Below are positions 10,141 through 22,877 of a DNA stretch of 64,000 nt, piece after piece. The notes beneath the pieces are model-generated. The model searched no databases. It was not told the origin of the DNA and saw only the letters and a list, made by a program, of their open reading frames with translations. The translations under genes were made by a program, and so were the position numbers. The number at the start of each line of letters is the position of its first letter. The stretch's first letter is position 1. Origin of the DNA: Gibbula magus (taxonomy: Eukaryota > Mollusca > Gastropoda > Trochida > Trochidae); assembly GCA_936450465.1 (NCBI GenBank), contig OW388302.1, positions 56,727,959 to 56,791,958 of the forward strand, given 5' to 3'.

Positions 10141-12450
10141 CAACATCACAGTTGTTAAACCAACCACATCTGATGATATTTCATCAAACCTTGTCAATCT
10201 GACCGGTAAGTTAGTCGTCTCTGCTGGAAATGGAAATAGCCAGACCAGTCCATGTCATTCAAGTCGGAGACAATTCCACGATTTCAACATGGCAGTCCCT
10301 AATTAACATAATTAACCATATGACCAATCCCGATCAGTCTCTGGTCAAACAGTGGCAGCTGTTGGTCTCGTTTTACACGATATATATCCATGAGAATGTG
10401 CATCTGTTACACTCCAGCATTGCGGCCAGCGTAGTTACGCTACATCAAGTAACCTCAACCGGCCCGTTGACAAAGAAATGTCAGTATCTACCATTGTTGC
10501 ATCAACAGCCGCAGACAGACAATGGCAACGTCGACGCTAATGTGATCTCACAATTAACGAGGCAGTTCATGAAGCAACCTCAAACGGTCTGTTGCTATAC
10601 ATGAAATATCAGCATCAACCATTGCTGCATAAATACAAATGACAACGTCATAGCTTACTAGCGAGCACATACAAACGTCCACGTCGACGCTAGTGACAAA
10701 CGTCTTACTTTACAATGAGACAAATGAGCCAGTTCGCTTAACGAAGTACATACCGTTCTCTAAATAACAACCCTACCTTGGCAAACACGATTATACGTAT
10801 GCATTCAGATTTCTCGGCCTTGCCGTTTAGCTGGCTTCAGATATAACCAGTGTAAATTACGAGTCACAGCGTCTGTAAAGATATGGGCAGTTGAACTAGC
10901 GCGTATCAACCGATATCAGCTGGCTACGGTACAATTCGGCCCCTCTCGTGAGGGGAGCTAGCTATTTAATGTCGGCATCATTGCCTCAATCGCCGTTTCC
11001 CGTCTACCCCAATGCCTCTCAAGAGTCTGTGTGAGAAGTGATATTAGTTGGACACGCTAAAAGTGACATGCTCGTACATTAAATCGATATTCCGCGAAGC
11101 ACTCTGCGTTCATGCGAATATCGTTGTATAGCCGAAAACATGCCTGCATAATTCTGCTTCAGTTAAAAAAATATTCTAGAATTGCGTTGTTTGTGACATA
11201 CATTATCATATCATCTTTGAATCTGACATAATAATATATATTTAACATAGTATTTATTTAACAGCACACTAACAATCTGCATACTATGTAAAACAAATAT
11301 TCCTACTTTCTAACTTTTGGGGTCACAGCTAATACCGAGCGTTTATCATATACGTACATGTAAAGAAAATGACAACTCAATCGTCAAATTGTCATATAAA
11401 AAACATGGTGGTGCATGGTAAATTCATTTTTGTATTAAACATATATGTTTTATTTCAAGGGACATGACATGTCATTAACTCTTTGTTTGTTCTTATTTCA
11501 TCTACTTCATCTGATTATCATAGCGAGGAAGTGATTGCATACTCAAACCCACGTGCAAAACAAACTTTACCATTATACAAAATGGGATGAGACATGTCAA
11601 CCCAGAGTTACAGGAGTGCTTACTTACCTAAACTTTAATTTTCAAAACATCATCTGTTCATATTGCTGAGAAACAGATGTTTTAAGAAATCGTCGTTTTG
11701 GAGATTGCAGAGTAAAGAGAATTGTTTGACTTGAGAACAAATTTAAGTCTTAGAAGTCTTTAATTTCTACTTTTTTTTATAATTGTTTAACTTAAAAGCA
11801 CAACATCCTGACAAAATTGTTTTCATAAAAGCAATTTCAGCAACCAACATGTATTTGAACAAACATAAAAACATAAGTATCACACTGTGATGTATGGAAT
11901 TCCTCTACCTCTACAAAACACGTGTTTATCAAATACATTTAAAATCCAGGTCTCCGACAACATGAGTTTGTACTCTCCTAAAAATGCGGCCTTGAATAAT
12001 CACCTTGTCAAATGACCTTTTCGGGTTGAAGAAAGAAGCAATTTTGTTTATTAAAATGTTACACTGTATGTAAACATACAAATGGGTATATATGAAATAA
12101 CATGTTAAATATACAATCCGGCCAACATTGGCCTGTGAGACATTTAATTTCTAAATTCATTAAAACAATCAAATGTGATAAATATATTAATATGTGAAGT
12201 ATACATTTAATATTTCATAGAATGTACAGACGTGCCATATTATTAAATACTCGCCGGGGATACTCGATGATTTAGGGATTGTGATTCAGACAATTGAGAT
12301 AACGGCCATGCTTGATTCATTCAGACGGTCTTTACACCGATCACGTGACCGGCGTATGCCACAAACTCGCCTCAATAAAAAATGTCATATGTATGATTCA
12401 AGGTTTTTATTATTATTTCAAAATATTGATCAACATTCTATTAACAACTG
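10141..12450. other. Largely unassigned, AT-rich; one weak ORF
   Basis: An open frame from ATG 10230 to 10604 (124 residues) has no recognised domain and overlaps short repeated ACAACGTCNACGCTA motifs, so I do not call it a gene. About 11066-11140 is an inverted copy of 21290-21370. The remainder (11150-12440) is AT-rich with no structure I can support. Confidence 0.4.
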
Positions 12451-12758
12451 GGGGCGGGATAGCGCAGTGGTTAGCGCGTTCGGCTTCGAATCATGAGGTA
12501 CGGGGTTCGAGTCCCGCCAGGGGCACGGCAACTTTGTATGCAGTAGAACTGTTCTACACGCAGTAAGGTTAGGGTGCAATGCTACACTGAATTTCAGCGT
12601 AGTACCACCCATGGTTCGCTAGTTCCAGCCGATGCTCGCAGGTTTTTACCGCAATGCATAGCCACATGGCGTTGCGGGCTTTCTACCATAATACTAGCAG
12701 CCGCGATATAAGTTAAATACTCTTGAAAGCGGCGTTAAACTCAAATTCACTTCACCTA
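12451..12758 (+). mobile_element. tRNA-derived SINE, full length, diverged
   Basis: The head starts GGGCGGGATAGCGCAGTGG and the tail ends TTCACTTCACC. Box B is GGTTCGAGTCC. No convincing TSD is seen. Several substitutions mark an older copy. Confidence 0.85.
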
Positions 12759-12959
12759 GAAGTTGTTGTAATAGAGAGAAAAGGATATTTTATCCTTGTC
12801 TTAACATTCTATCAAGTTGTAATGCATTTTTTTAAATCAACAGTGATTTTCAAATAAAACAGTTGGCTATCCTATTAAATAAAAACAATCTCGTAATAAA
12901 ATTGAAGGTCGGACAGATAATATTTGCCCGTGATATTGTGTCGCCTTTACCTGTAATGT
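12759..12959. other. No supported gene
   Basis: AT-rich spacer between a SINE and the 32-bp minisatellite; nothing recognised. Confidence 0.4.
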
Positions 12960-14135
12960 AGCACCCTTCACCCCTCGACAGATTATCCCCCAGAATAACA
13001 GCTATATATCAGATTATCCCTCCGGAAGAACTACTATATAGCAGAATATCCCTCCGGAATAACAGCTATATAGCAGAATATCCCTCCGGAAGAACTACTA
13101 TAAAGCAGAATATCCCTCCGGAAGAACTACTATATAGCAGAATATCCCTCCGGAAGAACTACTATAAAGCAGAATATCCCTCCGGAAGAACTACTATATA
13201 GCAGAATATCCCTCCGGAAGAACTACTATATAGCAGAATATCCCTCCGAAAGAACTACTATATAGCAGAATATCCCTCCGGAAGAACTACTATAAAGCAG
13301 AATATCCCTCCGGAAGAACTATATATATCAGAATATCCCTCCGGAAGAACTACTATATAGCAGAATATCCCTCCGAAAGAACTACTATATAGCAGAATAT
13401 CCCTCCGGAAGAACTACTATATAGCAGAATATCCCTCCGGAAGAACTATATATAGCAGAATATCCCTCCGGAAGAACTACTATATAGCAGAATATCCCTC
13501 CGGAAGAACTACTATACAGCAGAATATCCCTCCGGAAGAACTACTATACAGCAGAATATCCCTCCGGAAGAACTACTATATATCAGAATATCCCTCCGGA
13601 AGAACTACTATATAGCAGAATATCCCTCCGGAAGAACTACTATATAGCAGAATATCCCTCCGGAAGAACTACTATAAAGCAGAATATCCCTCCGGAAGAA
13701 CTACTATATAGCAGAATATCCCTCCGGAAGAACTACTATATAGCAGAATATCCCTCCGAAAGAACTACTATATAGCAGAATATCCCTCCGGAAGAACTAC
13801 TATATAGCAGAATATCCCTCCGGAAGAACTATATATATCAGAATATCCCTCCGGAAGAACTACTATATAGCAGAATATCCCTCCGAAAGAACTACTATAT
13901 AGCAGAATATCCCTCCGAAAGAACTACTATATAGCAGAATATCCCTCCGGAAGAACTATATATAGCAGAATATCCCTCCGGAAGAACTACTATATAGCAG
14001 AATATCCCTCCGGAAGAACTACTATACAGCAGAATATCCCTCCGGGAGAACTACTATATAGCAGAATATCCCTCCGGAAGAACTACTATACAGCAGAATA
14101 TCCCTCCGGGAGAACTACTATATATATATATTGCC
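12960..14135. repeat. 32-bp minisatellite, about 35 copies
   Basis: The unit is 32 bp with core TCCCTCCGGAAGAACTAC followed by TATATAGCAGAATA. Variants within the unit are few (CCGAAAG, TATAAAG, TATACAG, and a 3-bp shorter ACTATATATA form) and recur in blocks, for example 13230-13480 resembles 13740-13975. This suggests duplication of multi-unit segments. No ORF runs through the array. Confidence 0.95.
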
Positions 14136-14329
14136 CCTTTTCCCTGGGGGAAAGATGGCTTTATGGTAGTTTTCCAGCTTCATAACCGCGTTTCCCCTCA
14201 ACATACTACAGAAATAAATCATTATTTTCAATCATTAGTCGTTTACTATACTTTGAGACATGAAAAATACGTGTAATAACTCCGTCAAGTCATAATGTAT
14301 ATGGTGTTATGATGATGTGTATGCATGGC

Positions 14330-15045
14330 AAATATGAAATACAAAACATTCACAACATAATATGACAAAACATAGATAACACAACTTAGCATAAATAACA
14401 CGACATAATATGACAAAACATAGATAACACAACTTAGCATAAATAACACAACATAACACAGATAGCAACGCATGTCACAACATTGCATAGATAGCAACAC
14501 ATAGCACAACAGAAAAAACATATAGCACAACATAGCATTAGATAACATAGCACAGCATTGAATAACATAGCATAGTATTAAATAGCAAATCAGAGAATAA
14601 GGTAGGACAGCATAACATTATATATCATACCATAAGATACCATAGAACAGAATTAGACAGAAAAGCATAGCATTAAATAGCATATCATAGCATTAGATAA
14701 GATAGCATAACATAAAATCATACCATAAGATAGCATATCATAAGATAGCATAACATCATACAGCATAGCATAGCCTTTAATAGCATAGCATATTATTAGA
14801 TAGCATAGCATACGGTAGTAAACCATTAGATAGCATAACATTAGATAGTATAGCATTATATAGCATATCATAGCATTATGTATCAGTATAATGCATATCA
14901 ATTGATAACATAGCAAAGCATAGCATTAGATAACATTAGAAAGCATTACATTTGATAGCATAGCATTATATAGCATAGTATAGCATTAGATAGCATAGCA
15001 ATAGATAGCATAACATAGTATTAGATAGAATTGAATACAATAGAT
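14330..15045. repeat. Degenerate AT-rich array of TAGCATAGCATTAGA-like units
   Basis: Irregular repetition of AGCATA, ACATAG and ATTAGATAG over about 700 bp. The open frames here are low-complexity products of the repeat (Cys/Tyr/Met/Leu-rich) and not genes. Confidence 0.85.
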
Positions 15046-15054
15046 TTTTTAAAT

Positions 15055-15500
15055 TATCTGTCCCGAGTTAATTATTGTGATAAACTCCGAGCTTTAGCGA
15101 GGGGTTTGACATAATAATTCACGAGGGACAGATAATAAATAGCACCAATTAACGTCGTGGTTAATGACGTCATAAAGCAATGACGTCACGGCAGTGCAGC
15201 TAGCGAATCTTGCATACCGCTTCGCCTTGCCAGTTTAATATTGTAATTATGGTCTCGGAAACTTAGGTTGAACATGATTTTATATTTAATATGTTTTACT
15301 GACGTGTGACTTCAATTAGGTATGCTCGAAATTGTTAAATTATGTGATTTAGCTTAAACAGGATAGCTAAGCAATTCATGAATGAGCGCAAAGTAGTTCC
15401 GTCAACCAATCAAAACGCAAGATATATTTAGAAAACTGTAATTCCCATGACCATTATGAAAACTTTAATACCCGGCATTTCTGTGCCCGTTTGGATAAGA
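15055..15500. repeat. Hairpin plus dispersed repeat (inverted partner at 21.4-21.66 kb)
   Basis: 15055-15140 is a foldback: TTATCTGTCCC on the left and GGGACAGATAA on the right with partly paired arms. At 15164-15187 there are two full CRE-type TGACGTCA palindromes close together. The part from about 15250 to 15500 is the inverted, diverged copy of about 21425-21660 (shared AGTTCCGTCAACCAATCAAA and CCCATGACCATTATGA). Confidence 0.65.
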
Positions 15501-15519
15501 AATACACACAATACATACA

Positions 15520-15695
15520 TATATACATACATACATACAATACAATACAATACATACATACATACATACATACATACATACATACAAATGTCCAAACATA
15601 CATACAATACAATACATACATACATACATACATACATACATACATACATACATACAATACATACAATACATGCAATACATACAATACAATACATT
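15520..15695. repeat. (ACAT)n microsatellite, compound
   Basis: ACAT/ACATAC repeats with AATACA interruptions. They generate spurious Tyr/Thr/His/Ile open frames on one strand and Met/Tyr/Val/Cys frames on the other. Confidence 0.95.
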
Positions 15696-15700
15696 TGGAA

Positions 15701-16205
15701 ATGTAATGAAGAAAAGGTTTTTCTATAAGTGATATAACAAATACATTATTAGGTGTTTATAAAGTTTGAAGGTGTCATGTATATGGAGTGGAGGGGGAGA
15801 GAAGGGAGGATTGGTGCTGGTATACTTTGTGTTTGTAAGGGAGTGGGTGGGAAAATATTTCTAGTTCGGAATTCACGTCTCTAACTATTTCTTCTAATTT
15901 TGTACTATTTGTCTCATGATTTGGGAATGTGTCTTCCTGCATTCGATAGGATTCGGTTACTGTGATAATATTTTCTTCAAGGTTTGGCTTCAAAACGGAA
16001 AATCTACTATGTAGCCGTTTTTGCTGGGGGAAAAAGTTACATAGCGGCGCTTCTGTAGGGAATATACTGCTATATAACTTATTATAACCGGTAAGTTCAG
16101 GCCCGCTCATTGTACGCCAGGTTTCTATCAAGTGATCCGCTCATTAGCGGCGTACAGGCGTACGCCGGGTCCCTAATCAAACATAGCCAATGACTCCGGG
16201 ACAAC
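15701..16205. other. No supported gene
   Basis: A minus-strand open frame (15775-16131) lacks an ATG start and a recognisable domain. CGTACGCC/GGCGTACG motifs near 16110-16170 form a small palindrome next to the LTR-like copy D. Confidence 0.35.
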
Positions 16206-17000
16206 TGTTATGTGGCGAAATATTCAAGGACGAGAATACATGTTATAGGATAGCTCAAATATAGTTAGGTCAGACAGAATAATTATACTAAAGGGTTTAC
16301 GGGCCGTCGGGGCAAATGAACAATGGGGAGATTAATGAAAGATGTCAGAGCGAGTTTTCTGTCGGGTAACAGTAGCTGAGGGGAGCCGTTGTGTCGGAGA
16401 AATGGAGAAATGCTATACGAAAGTAGTCATGATCGGGTGTCGGGTGAAGGTTTTAGTAGACAACAGCGGACCAGAGCAATTAACTGAATGAGGTTCACCG
16501 TTGTTGTTCAAAAAGGCGATCGATAAAGGGGGTGGACCTAGGATGGGAGTTCTACGATTGGATGGGTGAAGACCCTCCCATCAGATTATTAAGGGCCTGC
16601 ATAGCATGGGAGAGGCAGGTTTCGGCCAGGAAGATGGGAATATCAGCAGCTTAACCTTAACAGGCAGCTTCGGGGAGGCCGGAATCTGCTCCAGTAGAGG
16701 GAACCACATGGGTTTTGTATAATAGGCATTAGACAGTATTGGGGGTATAGGTAGGGAATATAGAGTAAAGGATTTAAGGGAGAATGAAAGGTGATGGTAA
16801 ATTCATTGTGAATTATGCTTTAAATGTATTTGTAATAAAAGGTAAAAACATGGTAGGAGTTCTTCATGATAAGTTAGATTTATAGTACCGCGAGCAAGCC
16901 AAGCGAGGAATTAGTTTATACATCCCAAGAAAAAGTGAAGGTGGATCACATCAGAGAAAGGTCGCAAAAAGACTGAATATGACACAACAGCTTGACACAG
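16206..17000 (+). mobile_element. LTR-like repeat, copy D
   Basis: It starts TGTTATGTGGCGAAATATTC like the other three copies and contains AATAAA near 16832. It diverges from copies A and C in its last 100 bases. No internal element sequence is attached, so it may be a solo LTR or a fragment. Confidence 0.6.
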
Positions 17001-17722
17001 ATGAATTGAGCATCCCACGCGACATCTGTCACTGACGCTCGCACAAAGTGAACGCGAACAAAGACAGTATCTCTTCTGTCCGAGAAAGTACACAGCTCTT
17101 GTTAGAGACCATGAATATTGTTTATGGTTTCTGCCCTGACAGAGATCTCAAATGATCTTTATCGGGAAGTCGGAGCGAGTCTTGACAATTAGCGTGATTA
17201 GACCAACTGCCTTTTTATCAAATGTATAAAGGAGACTCTGGGAAATGGGATGTGGCGTATTTTATACTCTAGACTTGCTTTTCTAAGGTTGATCATGTTG
17301 CGATAGTCAAGCTTCAGGGCTGTAAATAAAAAGGAGCCTTTAATACAGTCTAGGTTCTCCTTCAGCAAGTCTAGGCTACAGCAATTTATGAAATGAGACC
17401 TAGAAATAAAAATGTTGAAAAGCATGTAATTATTTATTTCAAAAATTATATATTTCATAGACTAAATTTTAGTCTAATGTTGCGAGACAGGATAAGTTAA
17501 CGTTAAACTATTCCCAGGAAACGTTTTAATTCTTAAAATATCTCCATTATTCCGTATTGCAAAAGAGCCTCTGAGAAAATGGAAATGTGTTGTTTCATCT
17601 CAACCCTATAGTTGTTTTTCAAGGATGGTTCATGTCTCGAGGTAGGTGAATTAGGTGACTATCGTCTTTGAGTAAAACAAATTGTAGTAGGGTGAAACTG
17701 CGGTGCACTATCTGTAGCCTCC
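17001..17722. other. No supported gene
   Basis: AT-rich. The minus-strand open frame 17198-17458 has no recognised feature. Confidence 0.35.
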
Positions 17723-18240
17723 ATGTCAGTGCTATGTCCTAGTGAGATGTACTGTATCTGTTTCATTTTATCTTATAAACATAATTATAACGTACACATA
17801 ATTTCATTCAATAAAAACATGTTGTTGAATTGGCGCACAAACATTGAGAGTAAAAGTATGAGCTACTACGAAGACGAAATGATTGAAACAACCACATCCT
17901 ACAAATATCTGGGAGTTTATTTCACAAACCACCTGTCATGGTCTTTGCATGCTAGAAATGCATCGATGCAAAGAAATACTATTAGGTATAATGAGAGATA
18001 TTCATATTTTGGGCGACTTGCCTTATAAATCATTTTTTTTAGATTTTCGACGCTAAGATTAGTCCTATACTCTTTTACGGTTCAGAAATTTATAGGGACT
18101 TAAGAAATTTGATATATTAGAAAAAGTACATTTATATGCAATTAAAATTTTCCTCGGTGTGAAATCTAATACTTCTACCATAATGGTCTACGGTGAATGT
18201 GGCAGATTTACATTTGGTGATTTGGTGGGTAATATACATG
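17723..18240 (+). mobile_element. LINE reverse-transcriptase C-terminal fragment
   Basis: The first open part (17723-18028) contains TSYKYLGVYFTNHLSWS, the conserved block after the RT palm in many non-LTR retrotransposons. Beyond it, in shifted frames, come PILFYGSEI and VYGECGRF, matching PILCYGSEVWG and LGECGRLP in the 54.5-55.1 kb fragment. It is therefore a frameshifted, 5'-truncated copy of the same LINE type. The tail near 18340-18390 (AAGTGCAATAAACTTTGATTGA) looks like a LINE 3' end. Confidence 0.7.
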
Positions 18241-18591
18241 GAAAGTCTCGGTTTTCGAGTTCTGCTCCGGAAACGAAATGATTACGGACGGACGGAAGAA
18301 CAGACGGGCAGGGCGACGACTGTATACATTTGTATATGTACTATAGGCCTGTGGCCATTTTAAGTGCAATAAACTTTGATTGAAACAAGTTTTTTATAGT
18401 TGTTGGCTTTTGTAAATCGTTCATATATTGTAAATGCTCTATGACACACATATCATCCTGTTATCTGGAGCGGTATTCAGATAGACTGTTACAGTTTGTT
18501 TCGAAATCCAATTCTATAGTGAAAAAAATATGTTTATATCAATCAGGTAGAATAAAATTATATTTACCTGGCATTTGCATACATTCACAGA

Positions 18592-18932
18592 GGGCGGGAT
18601 AGCGCAGTGGTTAGCGCGTTCGGCTTCGGATCAAGAGGTCCGTGGTTCGAATCTCGCCACGGCAACTTTGTCTGCAGTAGAGAACTGTTCTACACGCAGT
18701 AAGGTTTGGGTGCAATGCTACACTGAATTTCAGCGTAAAGTTTGACCATTAACAATTTATCATTTGAGAGATAGTAAAACCCATGGTTCGCTAGTTCCAG
18801 CCGATGCTCGCAGGTTTCACCGCAATGCATAGCCACATGGCGTTGCGGGCTTTCTCCCTGCCGTAATACTAGCAGCCGCGATATAAGTGAAATACTCTTG
18901 AAAGCGGCGTTAAACCCCAACTCACCTCACCT
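18592..18932 (+). mobile_element. tRNA-derived SINE; probable source locus of the 45-kb copy
   Basis: A full-length SINE with the 14-bp TSD CATACATTCACAGA at 18578-18591 and 18933-18946. The inner part carries an extra segment of about 40 bp (18737-18778) absent from all other copies, and most of it is also present at 19387-19416 (GACCATTAACAATTTATC...). The 83 bases after its tail (18935-19017) recur downstream of the SINE at 44940. Confidence 0.9.
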
Positions 18933-19385
18933 CATACATTCACAGAAGTTGAAATGAGTTTTAGTATTTGCAAGGATTATGGCATAAAACCCATATATAT
19001 ATTATATATATTGTAATTGCTGGTTGAGGAAAAGATACGTTTATCAGTTTCATAAACATGTTAACTCTTGCTTTACGATGTTGAGTAGTCGTAAGAGTCT
19101 CTTTCGTTTTAGCCAAGTCTGACGGGCTAATCAGTGCATGTGAGGGCGTCCTGTGTCCGTCGTCCGTTGTCCATCCCCTGTTGATATATTCGACTTCTCC
19201 TCGAGCACCGATTTACCCCGCAAAGCGAGTTTTGGAGGGGTATATGGTACCGAGGGTGTGTAAGTTTGTGTATTTGGGCCCCATGGATTTTCTTATGTCG
19301 AGGCACAGTCTTAGCTATTAACAAACAAATTTCGAGAATGTTGACAACAAATATAACATGACATCTGTTTACCCGTCGAAGACAT

Positions 19386-19495
19386 GACCATTAACAATTT
19401 ATCATTTGAGAGATTGTAAAGCGTCCTCCCACAGTAGCGTATTACAGAGTGTGAAAGCGGCGTTAAACATTATCTCACTCTCTCACTTCATGTGC
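19386..19495 (+). repeat. SINE-tail fragment with the short segment shared with 18737
   Basis: It holds GACCATTAACAATTTATC, also found inside the SINE at 18592. This is followed by GAAAGCGGCGTTAAACATTA and a CTCA-type tail, the 3' module shared by both SINE types in the window. Confidence 0.6.
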
Positions 19496-19652
19496 AGGTA
19501 AACGAATTTGAAATATCATGGTTATCTCTGATGCAAACTTTAAAATTATCATAACTATTCCTCAGCAATATATTCATCTTAGGGCTTATTTTAAACTTTT
19601 ACTCTCTGTATCGAGTCAAAGGCTTGCTTTGAGTCAATGAACAGGGCATATA

Positions 19653-20444
19653 AACTGACTTGCAAAAGAAACGCCACCAGAATACAAAAGGTTATTATTT
19701 TTCGAGGAACGAGGCCTACCGATTGAAAACACTTTAAACATGTCTTCTAAATGTAACCTGTACATTCATTGTACGCAAATGTAAATTTTCGTAGTAATTT
19801 TCGAGAAAAATGAACTTATTGGTCAAAACTTTCAGATGGTGTACAAAGTTAACCAAATTAAAATTGAGTACAAAACATCAACAGAATTGAGGTTTTGCAT
19901 TAAAATATTCCTTTGCAAGCGACGAACATGGCTATTTAAAGTGCTACAGAAAAAGAGAGAACAATTTGCATCCTGCAGGTTGGAGCGACGCTTAACCAAG
20001 TTGCCTAATCATGGATTGCACCAAATGTACAATAGCCAGACTCACTAAATTTTACAGACGAACTGACAGCATTGCGTACAAGCCACGGAGTGGAAAACAA
20101 AAGCTATCCACGCCGTAGAAAGACTGATCTGCTGACTTGTCACCCATTGAACAACTTTTGCAATTCCAACCTCGGCCATTAACAAAAGAGACTTGGCCTT
20201 TTCCTCATGTGTCTGTAAGTCTTCTTACACCATTAAGCTTAAAATATCGTTATTATATTCAATATTCTAAAAATCCTGATGATCGAAAACTGGACAATTG
20301 ACCCTTTACGTCATGTCAATTAATGGTTATTTTTACCGAAATACCCTTCCAATTGTATGTATTTTCGATACATACTATTATAATATGAGTTTGTTTGATT
20401 TGGGACCAACAATGGTTTGGTTGCGTTTCTTTTGCAAGTCAGTT
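19653..20444. mobile_element. Tc1/mariner-like element remnant with TA target site
   Basis: Terminal inverted repeats AACTGACTTGCAAAAGAAAC and their complement end at 20444, with TA on both sides (19651-19652 and 20445-20446). Between about 20040 and 20130 broken frames give RTDSIAYKPRSGKQKLSTP and RKTDLL, which resemble the DNA-binding part of Tc1 transposases. The 792-bp element has no intact transposase. Confidence 0.75.
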
Positions 20445-20446
20445 TA

Positions 20447-21270
20447 GTTTATTACCTGTTGTACCAAGACACTTCAGAACTATCGAATGCAGTATGAAAA
20501 TATTGTCTACTGTGCTATATCCCGCCCTAAAACAACCATAACTGAATTAATATTTTTTTATCGAATATGAACGGGCATTATGCTGCGATCTATCAAGCTG
20601 GATTTCATTGATATTCGAGAAAGGAAAGTGAGAACTGATAGATACACAGCATGCTGAGTCTTAGTGTGTTAGTGGGGAGATGGATGTTTGTACAGTTTTA
20701 AAAACACCTACCATTTAGCATTGTTTACAGTCAAACAATTTGAATGCCTTTATTTCCAAGGGACATCTTGTATGCATTTATGCATTGCTTTTATATACAT
20801 TGTAACGTATTTCGTTTTCTCGTCTTTTTTCCGACTCCGGCGTCTTTCCGAAACCTGGTGTTTATCCGAAACTTATATTAATTTGTTGGCGATATAAATC
20901 ATCCGACTAACAAACATATATACAATGAAACTTTGACAAACTTTCTTGAATATTATTTTTTTTCGGGGGTGAATATTTATTTATCATTGAGCGTAAACAA
21001 TTATTATTATTATTATTATTATCATCATTATTATTATTATTATGTGAACATATACACATTTTTCGGCAATCGTTGTATTAAATGCTTACCCGGCGCCTTT
21101 TGGAGACCCGAGGTTTATTGCTAACCCGGCATTTATTTCCTTCAAACGGTCATATCCCTGGCTTCTTTTGGAGACCTGGGGTGTATTCGAAGAAATATCA
21201 ATTATATCTGTCAAAGGCAAGGGTTTTATGAAAAGTATGCAGGTTAGAAAAATCCAATGTTCGATAAAAG
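20447..21270. other. No supported gene; (TTA)n microsatellite at 21000-21045
   Basis: AT-rich sequence with a TTA/TCA trinucleotide run. The repeated phrase CTTTTGGAGACC near 21096 and 21165 recurs as CTTTGGAGACC near 26386. Confidence 0.4.
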
Positions 21271-21289
21271 TAATATCAAGGGGCAATGT

Positions 21290-21660
21290 TTTCGGCTTTA
21301 TAATAGCATTCGCTTGAACGCAAAGTGCTTCGCGGAATATCGATTTACGTCCGAGCATTATAACCAGAGAAAGAGCATTAATTGTCCTCTTCAACCATTT
21401 ATGGCGCTATTTATTGATTTTTCCTACCCAAGCAGGCACAGATTTGCCGGGTATTAAGTGTTCATAATGGTCATGGGAATTATAGTTTTTCTAAATATAA
21501 CTTGCATTTTGATTGGTTGACGGAACTACTTAACGTCCATTTATTAATTGCTGAGCTGTACTATTTTAGTTAAATCACATAGACGAACAATTTTGAGCAT
21601 ACCGATTTCAAGTCACACGTCAGACAAACATAAAAAGTAGAAAATCGTGTTCATGTTTTC
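21290..21660. repeat. Dispersed repeat, inverted partner of 11.07 kb and 15.25 kb segments
   Basis: GCGGAATATCGATTTACG at about 21330 is the complement of the sequence near 11080. GGTTGACGGAACTACTT near 21515 is the complement of the sequence near 15390. The two parts are adjacent here but 4 kb apart in the other locus. Confidence 0.6.
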
Positions 21661-22326
21661 ACTAATTTTCTCTCATTCTGGGACACTGTAAACAATGTAA
21701 ACCAGTTGTTTTCTATGGCAGTAAACCATTTTGGGTATAAAATGCATCAGTTACTTTAGAATCTTTCTTTAAAAAAGAGCTCAAATTGCAAACTATTTAG
21801 ATGTGCGCATCTTGAAGGTTTGAGAGAGTTGATGAATGGCGTTTTTTGTATTTTACAGTCCAATCAGAGATCGTGAATTCGGGTCTTGTTTTTCGATTGT
21901 TACGCATTATAGCTAAAATGGATGGAATTATCATGAAACCGCCCTCTTGTTATCAGAAATGAGCGGGCCACTGTAAATGACAACAGTCCTCTCAACGCTG
22001 ACGACGGGCCATTATCACTGTTTCCAAGTGACGTCACTTTAGAATCTCCTCTTGCAATTTCAACAAATATGGCGACCAAATGAGCGTATCGACTCGAATA
22101 TTTTAAAACGTTTTACATGTCTTTTTTTCAAACGAGGACACGTAATTTTGCCAGATCATATCATAAACGGAAATCGGTGGCACTTCTCTGATGTACACAG
22201 GCCTCGGTTTCCGTTCGTTCCCCTAATGCCTTGTCAAGTTTCTTCTTTTATAGCGTTTTCTCGTTGTAATGAAATGTATCATGTTATTAAAGTCAGTAAC
22301 GACAATTGTTCACATTCTTTTACAAT
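21661..22326. other. No supported gene
   Basis: A 104-residue frame (22052-22366) runs into the short SINE-like insertion at 22327 and has no recognised domain. Confidence 0.35.
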
Positions 22327-22386
22327 TTCGCCGCTAATGGCTGCAATACTGCCGAAGCGGCGTTAAACAATAACTCACTCACTCAC
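22327..22386 (+). mobile_element. Short hairpin-plus-(CTCA)n element (60 bp)
   Basis: The sequence CGCCGCTAATGGCTGCAATA and onwards pairs CGCCGC with GCGGCG, then carries TTAAACAATAA and a CTCA tail. It is flanked by the 11-bp TSD TCTTTTACAAT (22316-22326 and 22387-22397). It is the clearest complete copy of this tiny element. Confidence 0.85.
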
Positions 22387-22877
22387 TCTTTTACAATCAT
22401 AATGTTGGTTAAAGGAATATTCAATCGCAAAATGAAAATAAATCTTATATAAGAATGTTTATGTTTGCCAGCGATACATCCTATCTAATAATGTTTAGGG
22501 AATGTGCAAAATCTAAAAATAAAATTCAAACAGGAATATATCACAATTATCGGGCTAACAGGGCGCCCACAGGGTGCCAGAACAAGAGCGTGAAACGACT
22601 AGATTAATTACGTTACAAATGGAACGACACATCACGAAATTAGGAGATACCGCTGTTTTCACAAGCGAGAGATGCGGACATATCAAGCATGATCTTTTAA
22701 ACCTTAAAGATACATCCATTGTGTTTCATAAAATTTTATTTCACTTTAAAACTCGCCAACAAACGATATCTGCTGATTTCAGGTAAAATAAGTTCACTCA
22801 ACTTGTATATTCATCCCCAATCGTCAAATATACTATATTTACTACTTTCCAATTAAAATCGAGCAACATCATTAAAC
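22387..22877. other. No supported gene
   Basis: AT-rich flank of the Penelope-like foldback; the 70-residue frame at 22574 has no recognised feature. Confidence 0.35.

Noticed and set aside
10230..10604. 124-residue ORF
   Set aside because: No domain, splice signal or second copy; it overlaps short repeats.
15775..16131. 118-residue minus-strand ORF
   Set aside because: No ATG start and no recognised domain.
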